Assembly (NCBI GenBank): GCA_016295145.1
Contig: JAEDLR010000065.1
Span: 1-9,667 of the forward strand
Length of the DNA: 9,667 nucleotides
Origin: Oscillospiraceae bacterium
GTDB lineage: Bacteria; Bacillota; Clostridia; Oscillospirales; Ruminococcaceae
Direction: 5' to 3'
Shown here: positions 1 to 5,662 of the stretch, piece after piece
Position numbering within the stretch: position 1 is the first letter of the stretch
Layout of the letters: every line of letters begins with the position of its first letter
Program-made: the position numbers and the translations under genes
Notes under the pieces: generated by a model
The model's database searches: none
Seen by the model: the letters and a program-made list of their open reading frames with translations, nothing else
What the model was told of the DNA's origin: nothing

Positions 1-669
1 AACAGGCAGTATGCGCTTGCGGAATCGTATCATATTGTAGTCCCTCATATCATGGGGTTCGGCGATCATACGGATCGGATTTTTCAAACAGACGAATGTA
101 TAAAGGAGATTGCAGATTATATCAAGAGCCTGAACAAGAAAGTCATGCTGGTCGGTTTTTCGCTGGGCGCACAGCTTGCTTTCAGACTGGTAGCGGAATA
201 TGAAGAATTATTTGAATCCGCGATCATTGTTAGTCCGTGGCTTCTGAAAGAAGAACCGCTCCTGTCTGAAATTGCAAGGATGAACAGCAAGCAGCTTCGT
301 CAATTGAAAAACAAATGCTTCTGTGGATTTCTGGGCATGATGAACGGTTTGCCGCCGAAGGTTTGCAAAGCGTTTGTTGCGCAGATGCAAAATGTCCAGG
401 AGGAAACAGTGCATAACATTGTGTATAATGGAATTACCATTGACAGTGTGCCGAAATTTGCAGATGTAAAAATACCTGTTATCGCACTGGCAGGAGCAAA
501 GGAACAAGATGTAGTTCATAACAGCGTCAGAAGGATGGCTCAAATCAATCCGAATTGCAGATGCGAAATATGGGATAAAGCAGCGCATAATATTCCGCCA
601 TTATATGCAAAGCGGTTTAATGCACTGATTTGCGCGGTGAGTGAAGCAAATCGCAATCTTGCTGAATGA
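1..669 (+). CDS. Alpha/beta hydrolase, C-terminal part (5' end outside window)
   Basis: The reading frame is open from the first base, so the gene begins to the left of the window; the ATG at 52 lies inside the fold and is probably not the start. About 222 residues are visible. The nucleophile elbow GFSLG (G-x-S-x-G) sits after a hydrophobic strand (VMLV), with the Ser codon at 160-162. The candidate catalytic His is in KAAHNIPP (codon 586-588), followed by a helix ending near the C-terminus, and an acidic residue in AGAKEQDVV fits the third triad position. This is the usual order for a small cytoplasmic serine hydrolase (esterase, lipase or peptidase-like). No signal peptide can be judged because the N-terminus is missing. 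The substrate cannot be told from sequence. The fold is well supported and the exact family is not. A gap of about 145 nt separates it from the next gene on the same strand. Confidence 0.8.
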   Translation, partial: NRQYALAESYHIVVPHIMGFGDHTDRIFQTDECIKEIADYIKSLNKKVMLVGFSLGAQLAFRLVAEYEELFESAIIVSPWLLKEEPLLSEIARMNSKQLRQLKNKCFCGFLGMMNGLPPKVCKAFVAQMQNVQEETVHNIVYNGITIDSVPKFADVKIPVIALAGAKEQDVVHNSVRRMAQINPNCRCEIWDKAAHNIPPLYAKRFNALICAVSEANRNLAE

Positions 670-813
670 ATGGGAATGCCAGGAATCTTTGCGATTGGAT
701 AAGGCAGCAGCCCCCTTTTTGTTGATTCATATATTGACTTTTCGGTGTTATCATGGTTTGACAGTCAGAAATTCACATCGGCGTATCAATGCCCACAGAG
801 AGGAGCATCAGCC

Positions 814-1227
814 ATGAACCTTTCGATCAAACACAATGCCCTCAGTGCAGAAGAATTCATTGCATTATGGGAAGCCGTATGGGGGCAGGGACCCTCCTAT
901 GAACAGACCAGGCTAGCCATGGAACACACGTTGTTCCGGGTATCCATTTTTGACGGTGACAAAATCATCGCCATGGGGAGAATGATCGGTGACATGGGCC
1001 TGGACTATTATATCAAAGATGTGGTCGTCAGACCGGAATATCAGGGGAAGGGCATCGGTCGTATGCTGATCAATGAATTGCTGGCATTCATCAGGCAGAA
1101 TGGCGTGCCCGGCACAAGCATTTTTGTTGAGCTGTGCGCGATGCCGGATAAGATGCCCTTTTATGAGAAATTTGGTTTTGACGCCAATGAAGAACAACGA
1201 TTAAAAATGATGTATCCGGTCGGGTAG
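814..1227 (+). CDS. GNAT-family N-acetyltransferase
   Basis: The product is a 137-residue protein expected to transfer an acetyl group from acetyl-CoA to an amine. The acetyl-CoA pyrophosphate-binding motif A is clear: VVVRPEYQGKGIG, with QGKGIG at residues 77-82, followed by the usual helix RMLINELLAFI. Motif B (MPFYEKFGF, residues 114-122) closes the fold. Length and domain order match compact single-domain GNAT enzymes, and the protein lacks signal or membrane segments. I chose the ATG at 814 because AGAGGAG at 799-805 lies 8 nt ahead of it. The frame stays open back to a GTG at 745, but that codon has no Shine-Dalgarno sequence and would add 23 residues before the usual GNAT start. The acceptor substrate is unknown. 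A hairpin terminator follows the stop codon by 43 nt. Confidence 0.88.
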   Translation: MNLSIKHNALSAEEFIALWEAVWGQGPSYEQTRLAMEHTLFRVSIFDGDKIIAMGRMIGDMGLDYYIKDVVVRPEYQGKGIGRMLINELLAFIRQNGVPGTSIFVELCAMPDKMPFYEKFGFDANEEQRLKMMYPVG

Positions 1228-1270
1228 ATTCTGATTTGCCCATAGACAATAGAACATGATGCAATCCATT

Positions 1271-1306
1271 GCCACCTATGAACAATCACAGGTGGCTTTT
1301 TCTTTT
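1271..1306 (+). terminator. Intrinsic terminator of the GNAT gene
   Basis: A 7-bp perfect stem, GCCACCT at 1271-1277 with AGGTGGC at 1290-1296, has a 12-nt loop and runs straight into TTTTTCTTTT. It faces the tRNA-Lys terminator across about 70 bp, so the two converging units are insulated from each other. Confidence 0.85.
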
Positions 1307-1374
1307 CCAACGGCGGCTGCCCCTGCCGTATTTCTTCCAGGCACGCAATGCAAGATTCATATGCGCAAATGCGC

Positions 1375-1418
1375 AAAACAAAAACCGCGCATCTTCGCAT
1401 TCCTGCGAAAACGCGCGG
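1375..1418 (-). terminator. Intrinsic terminator of tRNA-Lys
   Basis: Read on the minus strand, an outer stem CCGCGC/GCGCGG (1413-1418 with 1385-1390) encloses an inner stem TTCGCA/TGCGAA (1404-1409 with 1394-1399). The structure is followed by TTTTTGTTTT. It begins 9 nt beyond the encoded CCA of the tRNA. Confidence 0.85.
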
Positions 1419-1426
1419 CAAGCATA

Positions 1427-1502
1427 TGGTGAGAAATGAGGGGTTCGAACCCTCGACCCTCTCCTTAAAAGGGAGATGCTCTGCCAACTGAGCTAATTTC
1501 TC
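1427..1502 (-). tRNA. tRNA-Lys (anticodon UUU), CCA encoded
   Basis: All cloverleaf parts can be read on the minus strand. The acceptor stem is GAGAAAT (1502-1496) with ATTTCTC (1437-1431). The D arm is of the type AGCTCAGTTGGCAGAGC. The anticodon stem TCTCC/GGAGA has the 7-nt loop CTTTTAA, placing anticodon TTT at 1469-1467. The T stem GAGGG/CCCTC has the loop TTCGAAC. The discriminator base is A (1430), and CCA is encoded at 1429-1427. UUU reads AAA and AAG lysine codons. The gene stands alone between its own promoter and terminator, directly downstream of the ribosomal protein operon and on the same strand. Confidence 0.97.
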
Positions 1503-1515
1503 ATGAACGAATATT

Positions 1516-1545
1516 ATTATATCACAAACGCACGGGGTTTGTCAA
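1516..1545 (-). promoter_or_regulatory. SigA-type promoter of tRNA-Lys
   Basis: On the minus strand, TTGACA (1545-1540) and TATAAT (1521-1516) are separated by 18 bp, with TGA just ahead of the -10 box (extended -10). The predicted start of transcription near 1509 leaves only about 7 nt to remove at the tRNA 5' end. The -35 box lies 10 bp past the T-run of the rplA terminator. Confidence 0.88.
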
Positions 1546-1554
1546 GAGATTCCG

Positions 1555-1611
1555 GAAAAAAATCATTGTTTGGGAGAAGAATGCGCAGGGCACTCTTCTC
1601 CGCAAAACAAA
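1555..1611 (-). terminator. Intrinsic terminator of the rpmG-rplA operon
   Basis: On the minus strand the stem GGAGAAGA/TCTTCTCC (1601-1594 with 1580-1573) is extended by flanking TTGTTT/AAACAA pairing (1610-1605 with 1571-1566). It is followed by TGA and seven T (1562-1556). It lies just past the rplA stop, so the operon ends here without rplJ and rplL. Confidence 0.88.
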
Positions 1612-1623
1612 CGATATGAAAAA

Positions 1624-2319
1624 TCATGCACCGTACTTAGCGGTCTGTACCGGAACGCCCACGCCCATGGTGGAAGCAACGGTAACGGAACGCAGATAAG
1701 TACCCTTTGCGGCAGCAGGCTTTGCCTTCACAACAGCCTCAATGAGGGTGTTGAAGTTCTCCTCAAGCTTCTCAGCGCCGAAAGAAACCTTACCGATGGG
1801 GCAGTGAATGATGTTGGACTTATCCAGACGGTACTCGATCTTACCAGCCTTTGCCTCGGCAACAGCCTTGGCAACATCAGGGGAGACGGTACCTGCCTTG
1901 GGATTCGGCATCAGACCGCGGGGACCAAGCACCTTACCCAGACGACCCACAACGCCCATCATATCAGGGGAAGCGATGACAACATCGAAGTCCATCCAGC
2001 CCTCTTTGGTGATCTTCTCTACATAGTCCAAACCGCCGACATACTCAGCACCGGCAGCCTGGGCAGCCTCGTACTTGTCCTCCTTGCAGAAAACCAGCAC
2101 GCGAACGGATTTACCGGTACCGTTGGGCAGAACCACAGCACCGCGCACCTGCTGATCAGCGTGACGGGAATCAACGCCCAGACGGATATGAGCCTCAACG
2201 GTCTCATCAAACTTTGCCTTTGCCAGCTGGCAAACGGCACCCAGAGCCTCAGCCGGCTCATACAGCTTTGCAGCTTCCAGAGCCTTCTGGCTGTCTACAT
2301 ATTTCTTTCCGTGTTTCAT
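1624..2319 (-). CDS. rplA: 50S ribosomal protein L1
   Basis: L1 binds the mobile L1 stalk of 23S rRNA near the ribosomal E site and, in many bacteria, represses its own operon by binding a mimic of that site in the mRNA. The 231-residue product has the expected length and the family signature GLMPNPKAGTV at about residues 135-145, in the insert domain. The N-terminal and C-terminal halves of domain I flank it. I chose the ATG at 2319 because AAGGAG (2336-2331) lies 11 nt ahead. A GTG at 2331 in the same frame overlaps that Shine-Dalgarno sequence and cannot use it. The gene is last in its operon, 117 nt after rplK, and that gap contains a copy of a candidate L1 operator. A terminator follows the stop codon. 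Confidence 0.97.
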   Translation of the reverse strand: MKHGKKYVDSQKALEAAKLYEPAEALGAVCQLAKAKFDETVEAHIRLGVDSRHADQQVRGAVVLPNGTGKSVRVLVFCKEDKYEAAQAAGAEYVGGLDYVEKITKEGWMDFDVVIASPDMMGVVGRLGKVLGPRGLMPNPKAGTVSPDVAKAVAEAKAGKIEYRLDKSNIIHCPIGKVSFGAEKLEENFNTLIEAVVKAKPAAAKGTYLRSVTVASTMGVGVPVQTAKYGA

Positions 2320-2346
2320 GTAATTGAACACTCCTTATCATCAATC

Positions 2347-2402
2347 GTGGTGTACCGGCGTGCTGATATATCGCAGCCGGATAGCGGAATCACTCCTCCC
2401 AC
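2347..2402 (-). promoter_or_regulatory. Candidate L1-binding mRNA element before rplA (copy A)
   Basis: As RNA, the element starts GUGGGAGGAGUGAU and ends UACACCAC. GUGG pairs with CCAC to close it, and an inner hairpin CCGGC...GCCGG with UGC/GCA forms above. The same conserved ends occur in the nusG-rplK gap (copy B). From memory, the L1-stalk base of 23S rRNA has GGUGGGAG on one side and AUACCACC on the other, so this looks like an rRNA mimic used by L1 to repress translation. The element ends 10 nt before the AAGGAG of rplA. The resemblance and the pairing are seen in the sequence; the L1 function is inferred. Confidence 0.6.
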
Positions 2403-2436
2403 TGGCAGACGCAGGGGTAGGTCTTTCTAATAATGA

Positions 2437-2862
2437 TCAGTCAGCAACAGTAATGCCCATAGAGCGTGCAGTACCGGCGATCATGCTCATTGCTGCTTCC
2501 AGAGATGCTGCATTGAGGTCAGGCATCTTCTGCTCAGCGATCTTCTGCACCTGCTCCTTGGTGATGGTAGCAACCTTCGTCTTGTTGGGCACACCGGAAG
2601 CCTTATCAATACCGCAAGCTTTTTTGATGAGAACGGGAGCAGGCGGAGTCTTCGTGATGAAGGTGAAGGAACGGTCTGCGTAAACGGTAATAACAACAGG
2701 GATAATCAGACCTGCGTCGCCCTTGGTGCGCTCATTGAACTCCTTGCAGAAGCCCATGATGTTGACACCGTGCTGACCCAGTGCAGGACCTACAGGAGGT
2801 GCAGGGGTTGCCTTACCGGCGGGAATCTGAAGCTTTACAAAGCCGACAACTTTCTGTGCCAT
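2437..2862 (-). CDS. rplK: 50S ribosomal protein L11
   Basis: L11 forms the GTPase-associated centre with 23S rRNA, where elongation factors and RelA act and where thiostrepton binds. The 141-residue product is full length. The N-terminal domain carries the proline-rich segment PAPPVGPALGQ (residues 20-30), typical of the factor and thiostrepton site, followed by GVNIMGFCKEFN. The C-terminal RNA-binding domain (about 75-141) includes the conserved G-x-PNKTKV stretch and ends in GTARSMGI. The ATG at 2862 has GGAGG at 2876-2872, 9 nt away. It follows nusG after a 120-nt gap that holds a candidate L1-binding element and precedes rplA. Nothing in the protein is unusual. Confidence 0.98.
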   Translation of the reverse strand: MAQKVVGFVKLQIPAGKATPAPPVGPALGQHGVNIMGFCKEFNERTKGDAGLIIPVVITVYADRSFTFITKTPPAPVLIKKACGIDKASGVPNKTKVATITKEQVQKIAEQKMPDLNAASLEAAMSMIAGTARSMGITVAD

Positions 2863-2884
2863 GGTGATTAACCTCCAAAATAAT

Positions 2885-2933
2885 GTGGTGTATGGCGGGA
2901 TGTATGCAGAGATCTCCGCATCATCTCTCCCAC
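2885..2933 (-). promoter_or_regulatory. Candidate L1-binding mRNA element before rplK (copy B)
   Basis: As RNA, the element starts GUGGGAGAGAUGAU and ends AUACACCAC. GUGG (2933-2930) pairs with CCAC (2888-2885). Inside, AUGCGGA pairs with UCUGCAU over a GAUC loop, with GAUG/CAUC extending the stem past a bulged A. The ends match copy A (2347-2402): GUGGGAG, then three purines, then UGAU on the 5' side, and UACACCAC on the 3' side. It ends 9 nt before the rplK Shine-Dalgarno sequence. This is the classical place for L1 autoregulation. The function is inferred from resemblance to the 23S rRNA L1 site. Confidence 0.65.
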
Positions 2934-2982
2934 GACGGAATGCGGCATATCATCTGTATGCGCCCTCCGTCTTTCGATTGGT

Positions 2983-3525
2983 TCAGTCCAGTCTTACAAC
3001 CTGGCTGAGTGACAGCTCGGTCGGGGTTTCCTGACCGAACATGGAAACGAGTACATTGCAGGTGCCGTTTTCGGCATCCACGCTCTGTACGGTGCCGGTA
3101 AAGCCATCCATTGCAGTACCTGCAATGCGGACGGTATCACCGACGCTGAGATTGATCTTGACCACCGTACCCAGATCGACGCCCAGTGCGGCGACCTCTT
3201 TCTCAGAGAGCGGAACGGGGTTGTTGGGGTCTGCGCCGACAAAGCCTGTCATGCCGCGAATGGTGCGCAGCAGGTAGGCAGTTTCATCGGTATAGATCAT
3301 TTTGACGATGACATAGCCGGGGAAGAGTTTATGGGTGACTTCCTTTTCCTTGCCATCAGTGATCTCACGGACCTGCTCGGTGGGGATCTGCACTTCCACG
3401 ATGAGATCGTGGAGCTTATGATATTCCACCAGCTTCATGATGCTTTGCGCAACCTTGTTCTCATAACCGGAGTAGGTATGCAGCACATACCACTGTGCCG
3501 ATTTGTTTTCGGTTTCATTCGTCAT
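2983..3525 (-). CDS. nusG: Transcription elongation/termination factor NusG
   Basis: NusG binds the RNA polymerase clamp through its NGN domain; its KOW domain contacts Rho, ribosomal protein S10 or the nascent transcript, coupling transcription with translation. The 180-residue product has the NGN domain at about residues 10-115: WYVLHTYSGYENKV at the start, then KLFPGYVIVKM and RTIRGMTGFVG. The C-terminal KOW domain runs from about 127 to 178, with VGDTVRIAGTAMDGFTGTVQSVD at its core. Length and order are standard. The ATG at 3525 has only a moderate Shine-Dalgarno (GGTGG about 8-9 nt ahead). The 63-nt gap after secE contains two small hairpins (ACGGG/CCCGT and GCGC/GCGC). Confidence 0.97.
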   Translation of the reverse strand: MTNETENKSAQWYVLHTYSGYENKVAQSIMKLVEYHKLHDLIVEVQIPTEQVREITDGKEKEVTHKLFPGYVIVKMIYTDETAYLLRTIRGMTGFVGADPNNPVPLSEKEVAALGVDLGTVVKINLSVGDTVRIAGTAMDGFTGTVQSVDAENGTCNVLVSMFGQETPTELSLSQVVRLD

Positions 3526-3588
3526 TGCGTTTCCACCGCTTTCTGCGCAAAAGCGCGTTTGATGTTGTTACGGGAAAAGCCCGTTTGC

Positions 3589-3843
3589 TTAGCCGCTGAT
3601 CGCGAACTCAAGGAGCCAGAGGAAACCTCTGTCCAGCAGGAAGGTGAGCAGTGCGCAGATAAACATCGCGCCCAGCACGACCACGCTGTTGTTGAAAACA
3701 GTTTTCTTGGAAGGCCATACGACCTTGCTCATCTCGATTTTCAGATCCTTGAACCACTTACCAATACCGCCGGACTTCTTGGATTTCTTATCCTTTTTGC
3801 CCTTTTCTTCGGTTGCGGCGTTCAGCTCTTTGTCCTTTGCCAT
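3589..3843 (-). CDS. secE: Preprotein translocase subunit SecE
   Basis: SecE clamps SecY in the SecYEG channel of the cytoplasmic membrane. The 84-residue product is the short single-span form usual in Gram-positive bacteria. A lysine-rich N-terminus (residues 1-28) precedes an amphipathic helix with the conserved EMSKVVWPSKKT (WPS at 43-45). A hydrophobic span follows at about 53-80. I chose the ATG at 3843 because AAAGGAA (3858-3852) lies 8 nt ahead. The frame stays open to a GTG at 3864, which sits ahead of that Shine-Dalgarno and has none of its own. The gene lies between rpmG and nusG, the common Firmicutes order. It does not start close to rpmG: a 154-nt structured gap separates them. 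Confidence 0.95.
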   Translation of the reverse strand: MAKDKELNAATEEKGKKDKKSKKSGGIGKWFKDLKIEMSKVVWPSKKTVFNNSVVVLGAMFICALLTFLLDRGFLWLLEFAISG

Positions 3844-3925
3844 CGCTTTTGTTCCTTTCTGCACTGCCGATGGAGCGCTGGCGTGCTTTTGCCTGCGTGA
3901 TCCGGCGTGCGTTCGAGAAGCAGAA

Positions 3926-3977
3926 CCGGCATATTCCGCCGTTATCCTGTATGTTCAGGAACGGTTATCCTCGCCGG
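3926..3977 (-). other. Nested hairpin in the rpmG-secE gap
   Basis: Three helices stack in the minus-strand RNA: the outer GCCGG/CCGGC (3977-3973 with 3930-3926), the middle CCGTT/AACGG (3964-3960 with 3943-3939) and the inner CCTG/CAGG (3959-3956 with 3949-3946), over a 6-nt loop. No T-run follows, so it is not a terminator. It may protect or process the transcript between rpmG and secE. No tRNA is present here. Confidence 0.45.
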
Positions 3978-3997
3978 CAAGGGCTTCAGCTGCGTTC

Positions 3998-4147
3998 TTA
4001 CTTGGTTTCCTTGTGGATGGTGTGCTTGTTGCAGAATCTGCAATGCTTCTTCATTTCGATTCTGTCGGGATCGTTCTTCTTGTTCTTCTTGGAAACATAG
4101 TTCCGGCGCTTGCACTCGGTACAAGCCAGGGTGATTTTCACACGCAT
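3998..4147 (-). CDS. rpmG: 50S ribosomal protein L33
   Basis: This is a 49-residue ribosomal protein of the large subunit, first gene of the operon. It begins MRVKITLACTECKRRNY and ends CRFCNKHTIHKETK. Four cysteines in two pairs, CTEC (residues 9-12) and CRFC (36-39), mark the zinc-binding form of L33. In genomes that also carry a zinc-free paralogue, the pair often responds to zinc supply; whether that holds here cannot be seen. The ATG at 4147 has a strong AGGAGG at 4161-4156, 8 nt ahead, and the stop is TAA at 4000-3998. Position ahead of secE-nusG is the usual Firmicutes arrangement. Confidence 0.97.
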   Translation of the reverse strand: MRVKITLACTECKRRNYVSKKNKKNDPDRIEMKKHCRFCNKHTIHKETK

Positions 4148-4328
4148 TGTCGGCACCTCCTGTATTGAATTTTCCGTGTTCCGCCTGCCGATTCACAGCA
4201 TACGGCACGGAGTGGTTTGCCTCCCTCTATTTCACTGCGGAGCCTGCCACAAAGGGCGCAAGCACAACGCCGCGGGCATGATATGCGCCTTGCAAAAGGG
4301 CGCAAAAAAGACACCTCCGCAAAGAGGT
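4148..4328 (-). promoter_or_regulatory. Structured 5' leader of the rpmG-secE-nusG-rplKA operon
   Basis: About 180 nt lie between the predicted transcription start and rpmG with no convincing gene. In RNA order they contain a terminator-like hairpin at the very start (4328-4304) and a GCGCC/GGCGC hairpin (4303-4285). Two direct copies of TTGCGCCCTTT follow (4305-4295 and 4261-4251). Further on, CCGTGCCG at 4210-4203 can pair either with CGGCA (4190-4186) or with CACGG (4178-4174), so two folds compete. No T-box or known riboswitch core is recognisable. A 15-codon ATG frame is present but has no good ribosome binding site. Confidence 0.5.
4304..4328 (-). terminator. Terminator-like hairpin at the 5' end of the rpmG leader
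   Basis: ACCTC (4328-4324) pairs with GAGGT (4317-4313) over a TTTGCG loop; GTC and six T (4309-4304) follow. The stem is short, so strength is uncertain. It begins within a few nucleotides of the predicted +1 of the operon promoter. It may be a backup terminator for ychF read-through, a 5'-end stabiliser, or a pause/attenuation site. Confidence 0.4.
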
Positions 4329-4334
4329 AGTACA

Positions 4335-4363
4335 ATCATACCACAAAAAGCAGGCTTTGTCAA
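4335..4363 (-). promoter_or_regulatory. SigA-type promoter of the rpmG-rplA operon
   Basis: On the minus strand, TTGACA (4363-4358) and TATGAT (4340-4335) are separated by 17 bp, with TGG ahead of the -10 box (extended -10). The expected start of transcription is near 4328-4331, giving a leader of about 180 nt before rpmG. The -35 box overlaps the loop of the ychF terminator hairpin. Confidence 0.88.
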
Positions 4364-4372
4364 GCCTGCTTT
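4345..4372 (-). terminator. Intrinsic terminator of ychF, overlapping the next promoter
   Basis: A perfect 11-bp stem, AAAGCAGGCTT/AAGCCTGCTTT (4372-4362 with 4357-4347), has a GACA tetraloop, and the final T of the stem merge into a run of five T (4349-4345). It lies about 120 nt beyond the ychF stop. The loop and the last two stem bases form the TTGACA -35 box of the following operon. Confidence 0.82.
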
Positions 4373-4494
4373 CGGTAATTTGCGGCAATCTCCGCCGATT
4401 TTAGGCGTTTTTTACAAGAATCGCCTGGGGAATCTTCCTCTGCCTTGGCTGCTTTGCGATACATCCTATTCCGCGCGGTGCAGCCTGAGGCACA

Positions 4495-5589
4495 TCAGGA
4501 GGTGAAATGGAATGTGATGATATCGCCGTCTGCGACCTCGTAGGTTTTGCCCTCCATGCGCACCAGACCCTTTTCTCTGGCGGCTGCCATACTGCCGCAG
4601 GCAATGAAGTCATCAAATGCGATCACCTCGGCGCGAATGAAGCCCTTTTCAAAATCACTGTGGATCTTGCCTGCTGCCTGGGGTGCCTTGGTGCCCCGGG
4701 TGATGGTCCATGCGCGGCACTCGTCGCTGCCGCCTGTGAGGAAAGAAATCAGCCCCAGCAGTGCATAGCTTGCCTGAATGATACGGCTTAGACCCGACTG
4801 CTGCAAGCCCAGTTCCTCCAAAAACATAGCCTGATCCTCCTCGCTCATGCCGGAGATCTCCGCCTCGATCTGTGCGCAGATCGGGAACACCGCTGCGCCC
4901 TCCGCCTTGGCGATGGCACAAATGGCTTTGTAGTTGGAATTGTTTTCGTAATCGGCTGAGAAATCCGCCTCGGACAGATTTGCCGCATAGATCACGGGTT
5001 TTGCGGTCAGAAAAGGCGTTTCCGCCAGTACTGCGCGCTCCTCATCGGTGCATTCGAAGTTGCGCACAGGGCAGCCCTCGGAGAGATGTGCCAGCAGGCG
5101 TTCCATCAGTTCCACATCGGCAAGATATTTCTTGTCGCCTTTGGCAAGCTTTTTGGTGCGGTCGATGCGGCGTTCCAGCAGCTCGATATCGGAGAAAATC
5201 AGCTCCAGATTGATGACTTCCACATCTCTTGCAGCGTTGATAGAGCCATCCACATGGACGATATTGTCATCTTCGAAGCAGCGCACCACGTGAATAATCG
5301 CATCCATTTCGCGGATATCCGCCAGAAAACGGTTGCCCAGCCCTTCGCCCTTGGAAGCGCCCTTGACCAGACCTGCAATATCTACAAACATCAGCGTTGC
5401 AGGCGTAAATTTCTTCGGCTGATAATGCTTTGCCAGTGCCTCCAGACGGGCATCCGGCACAGTCACGATGCCGACATTTTTATCAATGGTACAGAAGGGA
5501 TAGTTCGCGGACTCTGCACCTGCATTGGTCAGTGCGTTGAACAGCGTGCTTTTGCCCACATTGGGCAGACCAACCATTCCGAGTTTCAT
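4495..5589 (-). CDS. ychF: Obg-family ATPase YchF (OLA1 type)
   Basis: YchF is a conserved P-loop NTPase related to Obg that prefers ATP over GTP and associates with ribosomes; roles in stress and redox responses are reported for homologues. The 364-residue product is full length. The P-loop GLPNVGKST is at residues 7-15 and the Walker B/G3 region DIAGLVKGASKGEGLGN starts at 70. The G4 position reads NLSE (204-207) instead of the GTP-specifying NKxD, as expected for this ATP-preferring subfamily. The C-terminal TGS domain (about 280-363) ends in DGDIITFHFTS. AAGGAGG at 5606-5600 lies 10 nt ahead of the ATG. It follows the 228-codon gene by 73 nt with no terminator between, so the two are probably co-transcribed. 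Confidence 0.97.
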   Translation of the reverse strand: MKLGMVGLPNVGKSTLFNALTNAGAESANYPFCTIDKNVGIVTVPDARLEALAKHYQPKKFTPATLMFVDIAGLVKGASKGEGLGNRFLADIREMDAIIHVVRCFEDDNIVHVDGSINAARDVEVINLELIFSDIELLERRIDRTKKLAKGDKKYLADVELMERLLAHLSEGCPVRNFECTDEERAVLAETPFLTAKPVIYAANLSEADFSADYENNSNYKAICAIAKAEGAAVFPICAQIEAEISGMSEEDQAMFLEELGLQQSGLSRIIQASYALLGLISFLTGGSDECRAWTITRGTKAPQAAGKIHSDFEKGFIRAEVIAFDDFIACGSMAAAREKGLVRMEGKTYEVADGDIITFHFTS

Positions 5590-5624
5590 GGGTCAATTTC
5601 CTCCTTGTTTTTGGCAAAGCAATG

Positions 5625-5644
5625 CGCCGACGGATACGCCGACG
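5625..5644. repeat. Short direct repeat CGCCGACG x2
   Basis: CGCCGACG occurs at 5625-5632 and again at 5637-5644, one 12-bp step apart, in the 73-nt gap ahead of ychF. It does not form a convincing hairpin and lacks a T-run, so it is not a terminator. It may be chance. Confidence 0.3.
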
Positions 5645-5662
5645 CCATGTTGATATTTGCGG

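Noticed and set aside
734..789. TTGACT at 734 and TTGACA at 758 as -35 boxes for the GNAT gene
   Set aside because: No acceptable -10 hexamer lies 16-18 bp downstream of either; the best match (TATCAA at 784) needs a 20-bp spacer and would start transcription at the ribosome site.
745..813. GTG at 745 as the start of the GNAT gene
   Set aside because: There is no Shine-Dalgarno sequence ahead of it, whereas the ATG at 814 has AGAGGAG at ideal distance and gives the usual GNAT N-terminus.
1570..2430. A 286-codon open frame on the plus strand opposite rplA
   Set aside because: It begins inside the rplA terminator hairpin and is a mirror of the L1 codon pattern.
3844..3997. tRNA-Trp or another tRNA in the rpmG-secE gap
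   Set aside because: A GGTTCTGCTTCTCGAAC stretch looked slightly like a T arm, but no acceptor stem, D arm or anticodon arm fits.
5590..5662. Terminator between the 228-codon gene and ychF
   Set aside because: The GC-rich CGCCGACG copies are direct rather than inverted repeats, and no T-run follows.
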